Origin: Micromussa lordhowensis
Taxonomy: Eukaryota > Cnidaria > Anthozoa > Scleractinia > Lobophylliidae
Assembly: GCA_964020085.1 (NCBI GenBank)
Contig: OZ026608.1
Span: 13,246,479 to 13,310,478 of the forward strand
Direction: 5' to 3'
DNA: 64,000 nt
Each line of letters opens with the position of its first letter. Within the stretch, counting starts at the first letter, position 1. Position numbers and translations under genes: made by a program. Of the stretch, positions 44,584 to 55,731 are shown one piece after another. The notes under the pieces were generated by a model that was not told the DNA's origin, did no database searches, and saw only the letters and a program-made list of their open reading frames with translations.

Positions 44584-47500
44584 GGAAGATTATCTTTGTG
44601 AGGAGGGACGAGGTTAATTACCCCAAAGAAAACAACATTGCGTTTCAAAGTTGGTTGGGATAATATTTTAGAAGTGATTTTGCATCAGACGTATTATAGC
44701 TGATGTCAGTACGAAAATCAAATGGAAACTTAAAACTACTCAATGACAATGATTTCTGAAGAAAACGATCTCTACTTCAACAATGGATCACAGACACAAA
44801 CACAGACAGACACTTAATTGTCCTTTAAGAACGACTCTGACAACATGTTGAAAAATTACGTTGTTGCACTCTTAAGAAATGCAGACTCTTGAGACAGAAC
44901 ATTTTTCATTTCATTAATGCTGACCTAAGTTTATTCTTAGAATTTTCTGACTGCTAAGTTTTGGACATTCAAGAACAATCTAGAATTTTCCGGAGTTTTA
45001 CTGTACCGGTTTTAACAGGTTTTTGTAGATTGCGTAGCAAGTCCCTCGTCAGCTTTTTGTAATTGCGTCAGATTAAAAATTTTTGACTTGACTGTTTGAT
45101 AGTTCGTCGTTGGTGTTTTCTTGTCCACGGCGGGGTGGTTTTTGCGCCGTTTTTCAACACAACAATCAGTCCTGGGTCCCGTTTCTCAAAAGCCCGGAAA
45201 CTTTTCGGGCCCGTAAAGCCATTTTTAGTTCATCTGTATCTGAAAACGGAGGAGTGTGTACGCCTAAAACTTCTTGTGTGAAGAGAACCTCTTTTTATAT
45301 TAAGAACACGTGAATAAAACAGCTCTGTAATCATAGGCTTTGAGATTTGCTATGGCTTTCCGGGTGCGAAGACTTTTTGGGACCTTCGAGAAACGGGCCC
45401 CAGGTCGGTTATATTAACGAAGATGATGGTTAGCAGAGTGACTCAGTTTGTTTCTGCCATATGGGGCTATTGGGGCTATTTATTGAGAGCGAGGATAAAA
45501 GTCACAACAGGGGACATTTTCTCTCGGAGGAGGCTCATTGCAAGACTTATACGGCATCTGGAATACTCTTTCGGTATAACATGTCGTTTCAACACCTTTA
45601 GAGACTTAATATATATATAGCTTTTTCAACAGTGTACTTGGTCGAAGTTAGAGATTTCAAGCATGTGCAGTCTGAAGTCGAATCTAGATTGTGCCTACAG
45701 TGATGTGTCGTGGAACGCCCGAACCAATGAGAACAGCTTGCATGACCTTTGCAATAGCCTCTGAGATCCAAAATTTTGCTACAAAATTTTAAAGAAATAT
45801 GACATGAAATCTTAGGCATGTCAACATATATTCTAATGCTAGGCCGGCGGGCAGGGCTGGTGGATTGACAAGGATATTGAGAGATGCTTACAAAGATCTA
45901 AGCGATCGTTTAGATATTAGCAGAATCAGCTATTCATGTTCTCGCTCTGGTAACCTGTAGGGTTAGACAGAAGGCTTCGACACTGTAATGCAAAACCATT
46001 ACTACAGTAAAATGTATATGCGAATACTAACAGATACATAACTAAGTAATTTAAATTAAATTAGGGGAAAATGTTTAAAAAACACCACTTTTTGTATACA
46101 GCTTTTGTAAAATGGAAATAGAAGCCCCCTAATATTTACATGATACTGCAGCCTTTTGAATTCACACGCCGTCTCTTTCAGTAGAAGGCTCGTATTAAAA
46201 TAAACTGTTTCGTTTGGTATATCAACCTATTTACTTAAAATTTTATCCCTTTTCACAATGACTGAGAATATTCTGTGCAGTGTGCTAATAATGCAGAGTG
46301 CAAACCTCGTTAAATTTTGGTGCGTGCTCAAATGTTTTGGCGTGAAAATTACTTCGAGGCCATTCCGGCGCAATATATACAGGTCAATGTTGGCGTCAGC
46401 TCTCTCACGAACTCACAGGCTGGTAACTGAACACAGGTCATGATTTCGTTTTTCTGGGCACTAATCGCCGTGCATCACGTATTGTACCCAAACATCGATT
46501 CACAGTTAACTCATTTGCAATCCTGCTGTCGCCGGCTAACCGATCAGCGGTTTATCATCAGAACTCAGTCCCCTTTGCAACTTGATTCATGCTTAAGGAC
46601 CGTCGGTCATCTTGATTGTTGATATTTGTAGTTGATAGATTGCTGGTATAAATATTAGTTCTCCGTCTCTTTTAAAGTAATGTAGCTTTTGCAAGTCAAC
46701 TTCAGCAGATTAATTTGGTCCTTCGAGCCGGATTCAAGACAACGATCTAACAGTACCCCTTTAATTAATAAGATGGATATGCACTTCTACAGGTGTATAA
46801 GGCAGCTATTGTCCTTGCCTTTTGATTTTTTGAAAAATCAATTTCTCAACATGAAGCTGTACAAATGAATTATGTTTCCTTGGAAATAGGAATTTTATGC
46901 CCTTTCTCTCCTTGTGTAGCGTTTTTATTCATAGAGGGCCTGGGACCCGCGTGGGTGATATTGGTACAATGCAGTCGACCCCCTGTAAGGGTTTCGCGTA
47001 GTTCACATGACTTTCTAAGCCATGTGTTTGTCATTGCGTCCCTGTTTAGTCTGCGGTGCAAGACTTGTTTTCGTACTTCAAGGATTATTCTTTCTTTTGC
47101 TCCCGGTGCGCAAGTCTTAAAGTCTCGGATATTGTTTTCGTCGTTCTTTGCTATTGATTGCTGATGTATTGTTTTCTTACCCCCAAGGTATCGTTTTGGG
47201 TTTCATTCTAAGAATAGAAAATACTGTCACATTATTTTGGTGGTTTAAAAACATCCGTTATAAAATCTTGCCACTTTTCTTTATACTCATAGAGTAATGC
47301 GTTTATTAAGCTCTCCTGAACAACAACATACAAATTTCCCACGCTAATCTCTGCCCAAATATCGAGACAATTTCACTTTGGCCGTCACAATCCAAAGTGT
47401 CATAACCCGTATGCTTGGTCATATTTAAGCATCACTTCGTATAGTGTGATCGTCTGGGCAAGGTAGGTCTGAAAATAAAACTTTTTTTAAAAAGAACAAA

Positions 47501-47846
47501 ACTTCTGTACAGCAGTAGCTTCACTGTGATGTTTCCTTTAAAACCGGGACAAAGAAAAACTTCAGAAAAGTGGAGAGACAATTCTACTTGGGCTTGGTGA
47601 TACTCACATTACATCACAAGCTTGTGTGTGCACTTCATTTATTGAAGATTTTTCCTCCAATTTTTTTTACATTTGCATCATAAATGAGTAATTCCGAATT
47701 TATTAACAGTATTTTATACACAAATCAATCGCTGTCCTTAAAATTATAACTGTCCGCTTGCATTTATTTTTAAGCGGTCGATACTTTTTGGGCTGTTGCC
47801 ATCGAGTTTAGATACTCATTAATGTTCCCAGTCATTTTTTTTAATA
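44584..47846. other. Gene-free stretch with one MITE
   Basis: Apart from the 45171-45404 MITE no feature was recognised. Short open frames at 45.6-47.2 kb lack family likeness, splice context or codon character. Confidence 0.5.
45171..45404. mobile_element. 234-bp MITE with CCTGGGKCCCGTTTCTC ends
   Basis: The left terminus CCTGGGTCCCGTTTCTC and the right terminus (inverted) CCTGGGGCCCGTTTCTC agree except at one base. Flanks TCAGT / TCGGT could be a 5-bp duplication with one change. Non-coding. Confidence 0.8.
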
Positions 47847-50237
47847 TCAGTTATTCATCGTAGCTTCTCGGGAATTCTCCACCGTCTTAGATCTTCGTAC
47901 GAATTCCTTAGCAGCCTCCAGACAGACTTCTTGCGTTTGACGACAAACACGGTCTAGGGATTGATACACCTGAAGAATAGAAAAATCGAGTTCAATAAAT
48001 AGTAAGTAATCTCCCGGCATAGCATATGCATATTACAATCAAAAGGAAAAAACAAATAAAGCATGCTTTTCTCCCAAGTACTTGAAAATGCCAACATAGC
48101 CACAATGTTTACTTTTGCAGCGCTTAATGAAAAACTTTGTAAAGTGGTATACTGTATTCCCAATGTTGAGATCAGGCAGCATTTTATACAAAATAACTAT
48201 TTCAATACAAGCAAAAACGTTTACTTTTGATTTGCAGTTCGTTCTTAAAACAAGGTTATTTTCTTTTCACTAATGCCTAGAGCGTACGGGTTCTAGAAGC
48301 ATAAAATTGCTTTTTAAAGTAGGAAAAATGTTTTGAGAATTAAAATGTGTTGTCACAAATAAGCGGAAGTCAGGAATACTTCAAAATCAATCATTTTTTA
48401 ATTGTTTCTGCAGAAGCGATGACAGCTGAAAATGACATGATGAGCTTTGGCTGCAGCCGGTCTTTTTCGTCTGCTATTTCATATCACCAAAGTTAAATAA
48501 GTATTATTATTTCTCTCCCGGTGATTATACTCGCAGGCACGAGTATAATTTCACAACATGTTTTCTAGTATAGTAGATGAAAACAAGACTGACAAAAATC
48601 ATGATCAAATCTTAATGGAACCATTCAAATTATCTGTAATGATCAGTTGCTATTCCTTGCCAATGACTTCTTTATTCTCATCACCTTTCTCAATAACATT
48701 TTACAAATAAACTAAAGAGAAACTTATTCTCGATCAAGCTTTGTGTAAAGAGTGTGTGGCAAACAGGACGGCCTCGAAATGTCAGTTTCCGTGGTCGAGC
48801 AAATTCAAAACTTAACTGAAGAAAAAACTAATTGTTGTTTAGATTCTTGAAGGAGAACTGATTAATATTGTGAAATAATTCACAGCGAAACGCAGTATAA
48901 TTAGTTTATTTCATTGTATACTTCGTTATTATTTTAATTCCTTCGAAAAGATGTTCATTTGAAAAAAAAAATTAAAACGAACTTCAGTACCTTGCCATTA
49001 GTACTTTGTATTATAATTTCGTGAATTCGTTGTAATTTTTTATCTTTTTTTAGCTTTATTTCGCAGTCAAGGGTTGATATTTCGAGCACTGAGCTGTTAT
49101 CTGCCGTTGATACATTGATGTTCTGAAGCTTAACGAGCTAACGGTACATGTACTGATATAGGACAAACCGAACTACTGCTATTGTCTAATCCTTGAATAT
49201 TGACTTGTTTAGCTTTTAACTCTACCCAAATCTTCCTGGATATGGAACCTATTAACTTGTTCATTGTATGTTACGTTTTGTTCCACTGAGTTTTAATTTC
49301 AAGCCAATATGTAATAAAAGCCAAGGTATTTTCGTTTTATTTTTTTTTTTTTGTAGCCTTTATAGTATGCCTGAAATGAAGTTGTCAAATTCGTTAAAAG
49401 GGATTTGTAAATTCAAAGAGCGGAAAATTTCTTATATGAAGAAATTACAGTTGAACATCTTATTTAGAAAAATGAGCAAAAGTTGGGATTTTCCAAAGGT
49501 TGATAGCGTCTTAAAATTAATTTTCACTTGAAATGGAATAGAAAAAAATATGTCTATGAAATCTGGGGCTTCGAGACTTAAGTGAAATCCTTCCTCAACA
49601 GGTGATATTTTACCGGGAGGGTCGTAACAAGGATCCGCAAAAACCACGTAGAAAAAAACTGCAATACCGCATTGAAATTTACCAAAATATCGCAAACGTA
49701 GTTACAAGTGTGTTAAGGGATACCTTCATAAATACTTCAGGTTCGCCATCCATTAGAATTACGACCTTATTTATTAAGTCAATGCTTTCCGCGATTATTG
49801 GTGAAAATTCATCAAGATGCTAGTTTTCAAGCTCAAATATCCCGAACACGAGCTCGGAACACCCTTTTTTGGTCGTAATCGACAGAATCAACACTACACT
49901 TTGAAAACTTAGAAAATTGCTTAGTCGTATAAAACCGCAATACCGCAGGTTAAGATATAAATTTCTGCAAATTCGCACCAAGGGGGATAGCAAACGAGAG
50001 AGTAAAATCATCGTTTAATTTGACTTTCCCTATAAATTTCGACTTTTCAACAATATTTCTTCCTTTTAAACTGTAAACTGTTAAACGGTAAAGCCACCGA
50101 GGCTAACAAACATTGAACCTCACCTTGTTAAACTGTCTCTTTCCTCCTACGTTTCCGATCCCTGCGGTAAAACACTCAGTTTGTGAAAACAAAGCTACAG
50201 TGAAAAGCATCACAAATAACATCATTGCTGTCTTCAT
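47847..50237 (-). CDS. Secreted small peptide precursor 1 (two exons)
   Basis: Exon 1 50237-50124 (38 codons) and exon 2 47969-47847 (40 codons plus stop) join in phase 0 with GT-AG sites, giving 78 residues. Residues 1-22 form a classic signal peptide (MKTAMMLFVMLFTVALFSQ) ending near Cys22. The pro/mature part starts FTAGIGNVGGKR; GKR is a standard amidation and dibasic cleavage signal. Exon 2 holds two Cys six residues apart, then a basic helix-like stretch (CLEAAKEFVRRSKTV). The paralog at 54736-55731 has the same exon split and core. A TATA box lies 98 bp upstream. Family not recognised; a neuropeptide, defence peptide or venom component are all possible. Confidence 0.65.
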
Positions 50238-50334
50238 GTTGCTGGTTGATGTGAATACACTGCCTTGAATGATGGCTTTATTGACCCGAGCTGGGATGGT
50301 CGTAGAAATGTGAAGTCTGCAAAGTTATCGGCTT

Positions 50335-50343
50335 CTTTTATAA
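50335..50343 (-). promoter_or_regulatory. TATA box of secreted peptide gene 1
   Basis: TTATAAAAG on the minus strand, 98 bp upstream of the ATG. This leaves room for a ~70-nt leader. Confidence 0.5.
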
Positions 50344-52949
50344 CGACATATCGGCCAAATTGGCGTTGCATTCAATAGAATGAAAACAATGTTTGCTCAC
50401 AATTATTCCATCCTTGTTAAAGAAAGGAAGAACAAAACTCAGTTGTCTTCATTAGCTGCTGCTCATCTCTCACATTTCCGCAAGCCTTTCTTTTTCGAGA
50501 GGTAATTTGAATAGCGCAAATAGCTTCCGAAAGTAATGGCGGCCGCTTTTGATTGGTCGTAGACGATCTCAGGTACATTATCCCAAAGCGATAATTATAA
50601 AATTAAAAAAAGTACCGCAATAGCTTGCGTGGAGTTTCGCTGTCGACGGAAATTACGAAACCCTAAAATGATTCCACAGACTTTTAAGTCAACCAGAATC
50701 ATTTTAAAAGTAAACATTGAACAATTTGCTTTTGCCTTTTTTCCGGAAAACTCTTAAAGTATTTGGGTAAATCCTTTCAGATATGTTATCTGTAGTCAAA
50801 ATTTAATTGACCAAATACCACGTTTCTTCGTACACGGAATAATGTTTTGAATTTTACAGATGTTTAATTTATTCTTAACTTTTATTGTAGCACGATAATC
50901 CCAGAGAGAAAGAAAACTTTGCCGCCCCTCTTTCGTAAAACGCCTCTTAAAGTTGGTTTGGGTTCCTATTGTTTCCAGTTTTTTTTTTTCAATACCAAGC
51001 AGCATTTACTATTAACGCTCCTCGATTTCACTGGCAATATTTCCTAATTACTTCGGCTTTCGCAGCTTCGAATTCGCCCACTTCTTTCTTAAAATCCAAA
51101 ATAAATTACTATCGTTTATTCAGTATTATTATTATTATTATAACCTGAACTTAAAACTTTCGAAGACTAGACACGCACTTCTTGATCTCATCTCTTTCAC
51201 TCCAGGAAGTGAATCGAAGATTCACTCATAAGCAGCGGTGTAGAAGCTCAATGAAATGTTTGAACGTTCTCAGATCAGAAAATGTTATTTTAAATTTAAA
51301 ATTACTAAAAATAGCTTGAAGACTTTCCTTCATTAATCATTGCAAAATGTTTCACAGTGAACAAAGCATTAGTCGAAATCCGTGTTTTTCAATACTATTA
51401 TTGTTCCTGTTTAGCGTGTTTATCACCTGTGATTGAAAATAGACACAATTTCAAAATCAAAAATAAATAGTCGTTTAATTGATCAAATATCTCACTTGAT
51501 GTAATAAACTTTATATTCGTTTTATCATCTGGGAATCGCCTGGCTGATGCTCACACTAATCTATTCGATGCCTTACTATCGGGGAGTTAATGTGGTCACA
51601 TTATTATCATCAATCAAAACTTTACCTCCGCTCAAAGGCTTGCTTTTCAATTGTAATTTTAAACTCCTCTGTTGATAGATTGTACGTTGGTTTATCATTA
51701 TATTCACACAATTGGTTTTACTTGAATGGGGTTAAAAAGGTAGGAAAATGCCGATTCAAATATGGAATAATCATTATATATCCAAAATATACCGCAGAAA
51801 TAGAGTGCAACTAAAATCATAATAATAAAGATTTGTCATTGATCATTATGAATTCGTGTGAAAAATTTATGTTCTTGCACTTTTGTTACTGTTTCCAGTT
51901 ATCCATTCCTTCATGAAGGAAAACAATGTTTTGAAGGCGACAAGAACAATTTTCGTGGTTGCATGTGATATGAATATTTCAAATTTATAAGTGAATCGCA
52001 TTACAGGTCAATCCAATGCGAACACATTTGATGCGTAATAATTGCTTGCCTATTTCAACACTTAACTTTTGTGTGAACCCAAATGAGAAAAAAAGGGCAC
52101 TAGTTTAAAAATAAAAGTGGTCAAAACCTCAAAAATAATTATTTCTCGTTCTCTTGTTCTTTTCTTCCGTCGATGGTCAAAGCCTGTGTCGTTTAAGATG
52201 TGCAATAAGGCTCAATTCAAAAGTCCACAACCTAGTTATAGACTTTTAAAACTCTAAAAATTAAAACGTCTCTCACTATGACGCAAGTAGTGAATTCAGT
52301 GACTACCATTAAAAAGCATACAAAGCCGGTTTGTTTCAATTATATTTTCAAGAAATCAAGTTAAACACGATTCAACGTCATCTTAAGATCTAAGGATTGT
52401 AATTGGTCGGTGCTACTTTTTTCGCCAGGTCCGTTTGTGAAGTTGTTTGAAATTTTTTTAGAATACCGAAAGCGAAAAAAACTAATTTGAAACGTAAATT
52501 AAATTTGAAACGGGAGGGAGAGATGGATTGAGGGGGAGAGGGAAGGGGAGGGGGTTCAATAGAAAGTTTGATGCGCCAGCTGTTGCCGTGGCAACTGCAT
52601 TCATTTGATATGACATTAATTAAAAAACTTAAAAATAGGGTTGCAAAATAAGCGCTTTGTTGCTTTTTATTTTTATTTTTGAATTTCCCATCAACTTACG
52701 TCGTTTTCTGAATTAATTAAAAAATCTAAGATGCAATTAAAAAAACTCGTCCACTTCAGACCTGGAAATGTCAATCATATGACCTGTATTGCAAATTTTT
52801 CTTTCGTTTTTTTTAATTCTTGCGCTTCGATTCGTTCATTGCCATCTCACGGTTTTCTCGTCTCGTACAAGTAACCGGTAGTGTTTACCAATTGCGAGTT
52901 AGCCTGCATGATACAATATCGTTTCGTTCTCCGAAATTTGTGGCCAGGC

Positions 52950-53150
52950 TGATCAAGAATTCGGGGCGTGGTCAAGATATAGCGAAAGCCCTGGGTCAAG
53001 AATACCATGCAGCTGGATTTTATTTCTCTGGTACCCGTTTGGATACCTGGGAAAATTTGGCACTGTGAGAGTAAAGTATCTTGCCCAGGTCGCGAACTCG
53101 GACCGGTCGATCTGGAGTTCAGAGTACCAGCTATAAGGCCGCCTCCTTTC
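52950..53150 (-). mobile_element. Possible tRNA-related SINE
   Basis: On the minus strand, tatagctggtactctgaact resembles an A-box region and GAGTTCGCGACC (53089-53100) a weak B box about 45 bp later, followed by an unrelated body. B-box match is imperfect and the ends are not defined. Confidence 0.35.
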
Positions 53151-53386
53151 CACTCCAAAAGGACCAAATTGAAACTCTATTGAAGTCTAAATAACATCTT
53201 GCCACTATGTTCAGAAATTAAAACTTTCCTTTTAACGACATATTATGGCAAAATCATCGTTCAAACAAATTAATAAAATGCAAAAATGAGTGAAAATGGG
53301 GTGAATCGGGAATCAGAGGGAGAAAAAGACATAAGTTAGCAGATTTTTATTGTTATTATTTTACACAAGATTACTGACAAAACATT

Positions 53387-53509
53387 TTATGTTCGTCCAA
53401 ATTGTTCGGTGTCCCACTGCCAAACATCACTGCTTTTCACTTCATAGCCCACAAATCTCTCGCACGTAAAATGGCGTCTGATGTGTTCTCTCGCCAGACC
53501 TTTTGGAAG
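53387..53509 (-). pseudogene. Unassigned protein-like C-terminal fragment
   Basis: A 40-residue frame with balanced, non-repetitive composition (CERFVGYEVKSSDVWQWDTE, ending FGRT and a stop). The same frame continues upstream past an in-frame TGA (53512-53510). It could be the last exon of an unrecognised gene or a decayed element-encoded protein. Confidence 0.25.
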
Positions 53510-54735
53510 TCAAAGTACCTCGCAGGTAATGGCACACCAGTTGAAGTTCTCTTCGAGTCTGTACGGAAATATGACAAATAAACCACTTGAGATAAATTAA
53601 GTATGGTAAATTTTAAATTTGGTTCTTGAAATAAGAATAATGTAAATTAAGCTTTCACCCAAGCTGAACAATGTCAAAGATCATGGATCATGGACTTTGT
53701 CGGGGACTCTGATATAGTGTAGTTTCTTTTTTCTACGATCTTCACAACATATTTTTTTTATTTTCTTATGTCATATGACAGCGTTGAAAGGTTCCATCTC
53801 TTTTATCTCCGTCCACTCAGATAGCTTTTGTTTATCCTAGAGTATGACAGGGCACGTGTCACATATTAAAGGGTCTTAAAGGAGCTCAGTCACGACATTT
53901 TGAGATTTTTTTTTTCCGCGTGCAAAACTCACTTCAGTTTAAAAGAAACCTGAAAATAGTAGGTTTTACTAAGATAGTAAAACACCAAAGAGACAATAAC
54001 AAACCATAAATGAACAAGGATGGTTAAGGATGGAGAAGATTAACACGGATTGCAAACGATGAACTTGAAAAATTTAGGCTGAACTTTTCAAGATACGCAA
54101 ACCGTGAGACATCTACTTTAACCTTGTATCTCCTGAAGCTTAGTGATCAGAGCAGGCGAGAGGTTACCGGTAGACATACTCCTACTTCTTGGCAACAACA
54201 TTTACATCTTTGACAACCACTTCCGATTTTATGAGAACGCGAATCTTCAACAAGCCGGTGATTTCCTAGGTTCTCGATGAAAGCTGTCGAAACTGCTTAG
54301 AGGAACTTGGAGACTTTGTTTCGAGTATAGCCGAGTTTTATCATACACCAATTTTTATAATTTTCTTTTGAGTTTCAATCCTGCACTTTCAAGGATTCAA
54401 CAAATGTCTAATTTCTCCTAATAGTACTTTGTTGTATTTCAACCAAACAGGTGAAAAAAAAAACATAGAAACCATCAATTAACAATCTACCATTGACCAA
54501 AATGTCATGTACAACAAAATTTCCCACCGAACTAACACTTAAAAGAAATGTAAAGCGGCAGAAGATGAATCAGCATTTCGAGATTGGAACAGAGAATTGA
54601 AGTTAAGTGATTGTATTTAAAGCTTGGAACTCAATCACCCGGAACAATTACAATTACACAGGTGTGTTGTAACTCAGGAAACATTTCTTTCATTCAACCA
54701 CAAGCAAAATTATATATACCTTGTGAATAACCGCT

Positions 54736-55731
54736 TCAACAACAAATACTGCCTTTTGGTTTACACAAATATTCCATTCCACACTCTCTAAGACATAATT
54801 GTATCTGTGACACCTGTGACGTACTGGGAAATCTTCTTTGATATATTTGCTCTATTGAGATATTTGCCTTCAAACAAGCAATGTAATTCACATTACATTT
54901 AAAAGTTGTCTCTTGTTTTTGAATGGTTAACAGAGAAAGTTCATTAACAGCACGTGGCGCAGTTTGCTCTCTTTTATCAAAAAAATAATAATTCAGATAT
55001 ACAATTTTTGTGTTTATTTTAACGACAATCATATGTTTTTCGGTATCTCCTCAGCCTTTTTTTTAGCTGCGCGCATTTGAAAGCATTTATAATCAATTTT
55101 ACTGTTAAAAAGTGTCTGAGTGACTAAGTTATACTAGTCCAATTTCTTCTCACATAAACTTAAGAGCTTTGTTTTTCATTCGACTCCATTGTGTATGAAA
55201 ATAGTGAAGACATCAAAAGCTCTCTTTTCTATCTACGCGGAAGAGAAAACTTCCTCGCACGTTCGTAAGTTTAAATCCATCATTTCTGTTTATTTCTAAT
55301 TACATTTTACTAGCTGTAGCTCTGCTTTCTTTCTCTCTCCTTTCAAAAGAAAAATTAAAAACTTTGATGGCAGAAACATAGTTTAGAAGTCTTCCCTACA
55401 GCACCTTCTCATTTTCGTGTACCATTACCTTAACCAGTGGCATTTCTTGTTAATTCTAATCATTCGTTTAGCTGTCATCCAAACGTGTCGAAGCAAAAAT
55501 ACTTAAGCAAATAACTGCTTTAATTCATTGGAAATTATTTCCTTAGAGTTTCCTCTGCCATGATGTGAAATAGAGCGACGAACGATTTTCTGTTACAAGT
55601 TAGCTTACCTTCACAGCAAGATCGCGTTTTCCTTTCATTCCCATATTTCCGATCCCCGCCGTAAAAGCTCTTGATCCACAGACCACGGCAAGTAGCACGA
55701 GTAGGCCAAGTAGAACCGTCGATTGATTCAT
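54736..55731 (-). CDS. Secreted small peptide precursor 2, Cys-rich (two exons)
   Basis: Exon 1 55731-55609 (41 codons) and exon 2 54813-54736 (25 codons plus stop) join in phase 0 with GT-AG sites, 66 residues. A hydrophobic signal peptide covers residues 1-22 (LLGLLVLLAVVCGSRA). The following core FTAGIGNMGMKGKR parallels precursor 1. Exon 2 has five Cys spaced C-x3-C-x5-C-x6-CC, ending at the stop. That resembles small disulfide-rich peptides, but the odd Cys count leaves one unpaired unless it dimerises. Same strand, same intron position and shared core make these two genes local paralogs whose exon-2 parts have diverged strongly. Toxin, antimicrobial or signalling roles cannot be separated from sequence. 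Confidence 0.65.

Larger units (their letters stand above)
50344..54735. other. Mostly gene-free stretch between the peptide genes
   Basis: Contains a possible SINE at about 52950-53150 and a short protein-like frame at 53387-53509 (minus), each listed separately. The rest is AT-rich sequence without recognisable exons. Confidence 0.5.

Noticed and set aside
46865..47164. 99-codon plus-strand frame as a possible gene
   Set aside because: No family likeness, no splice or repeat support, and composition typical of random AT-moderate sequence.
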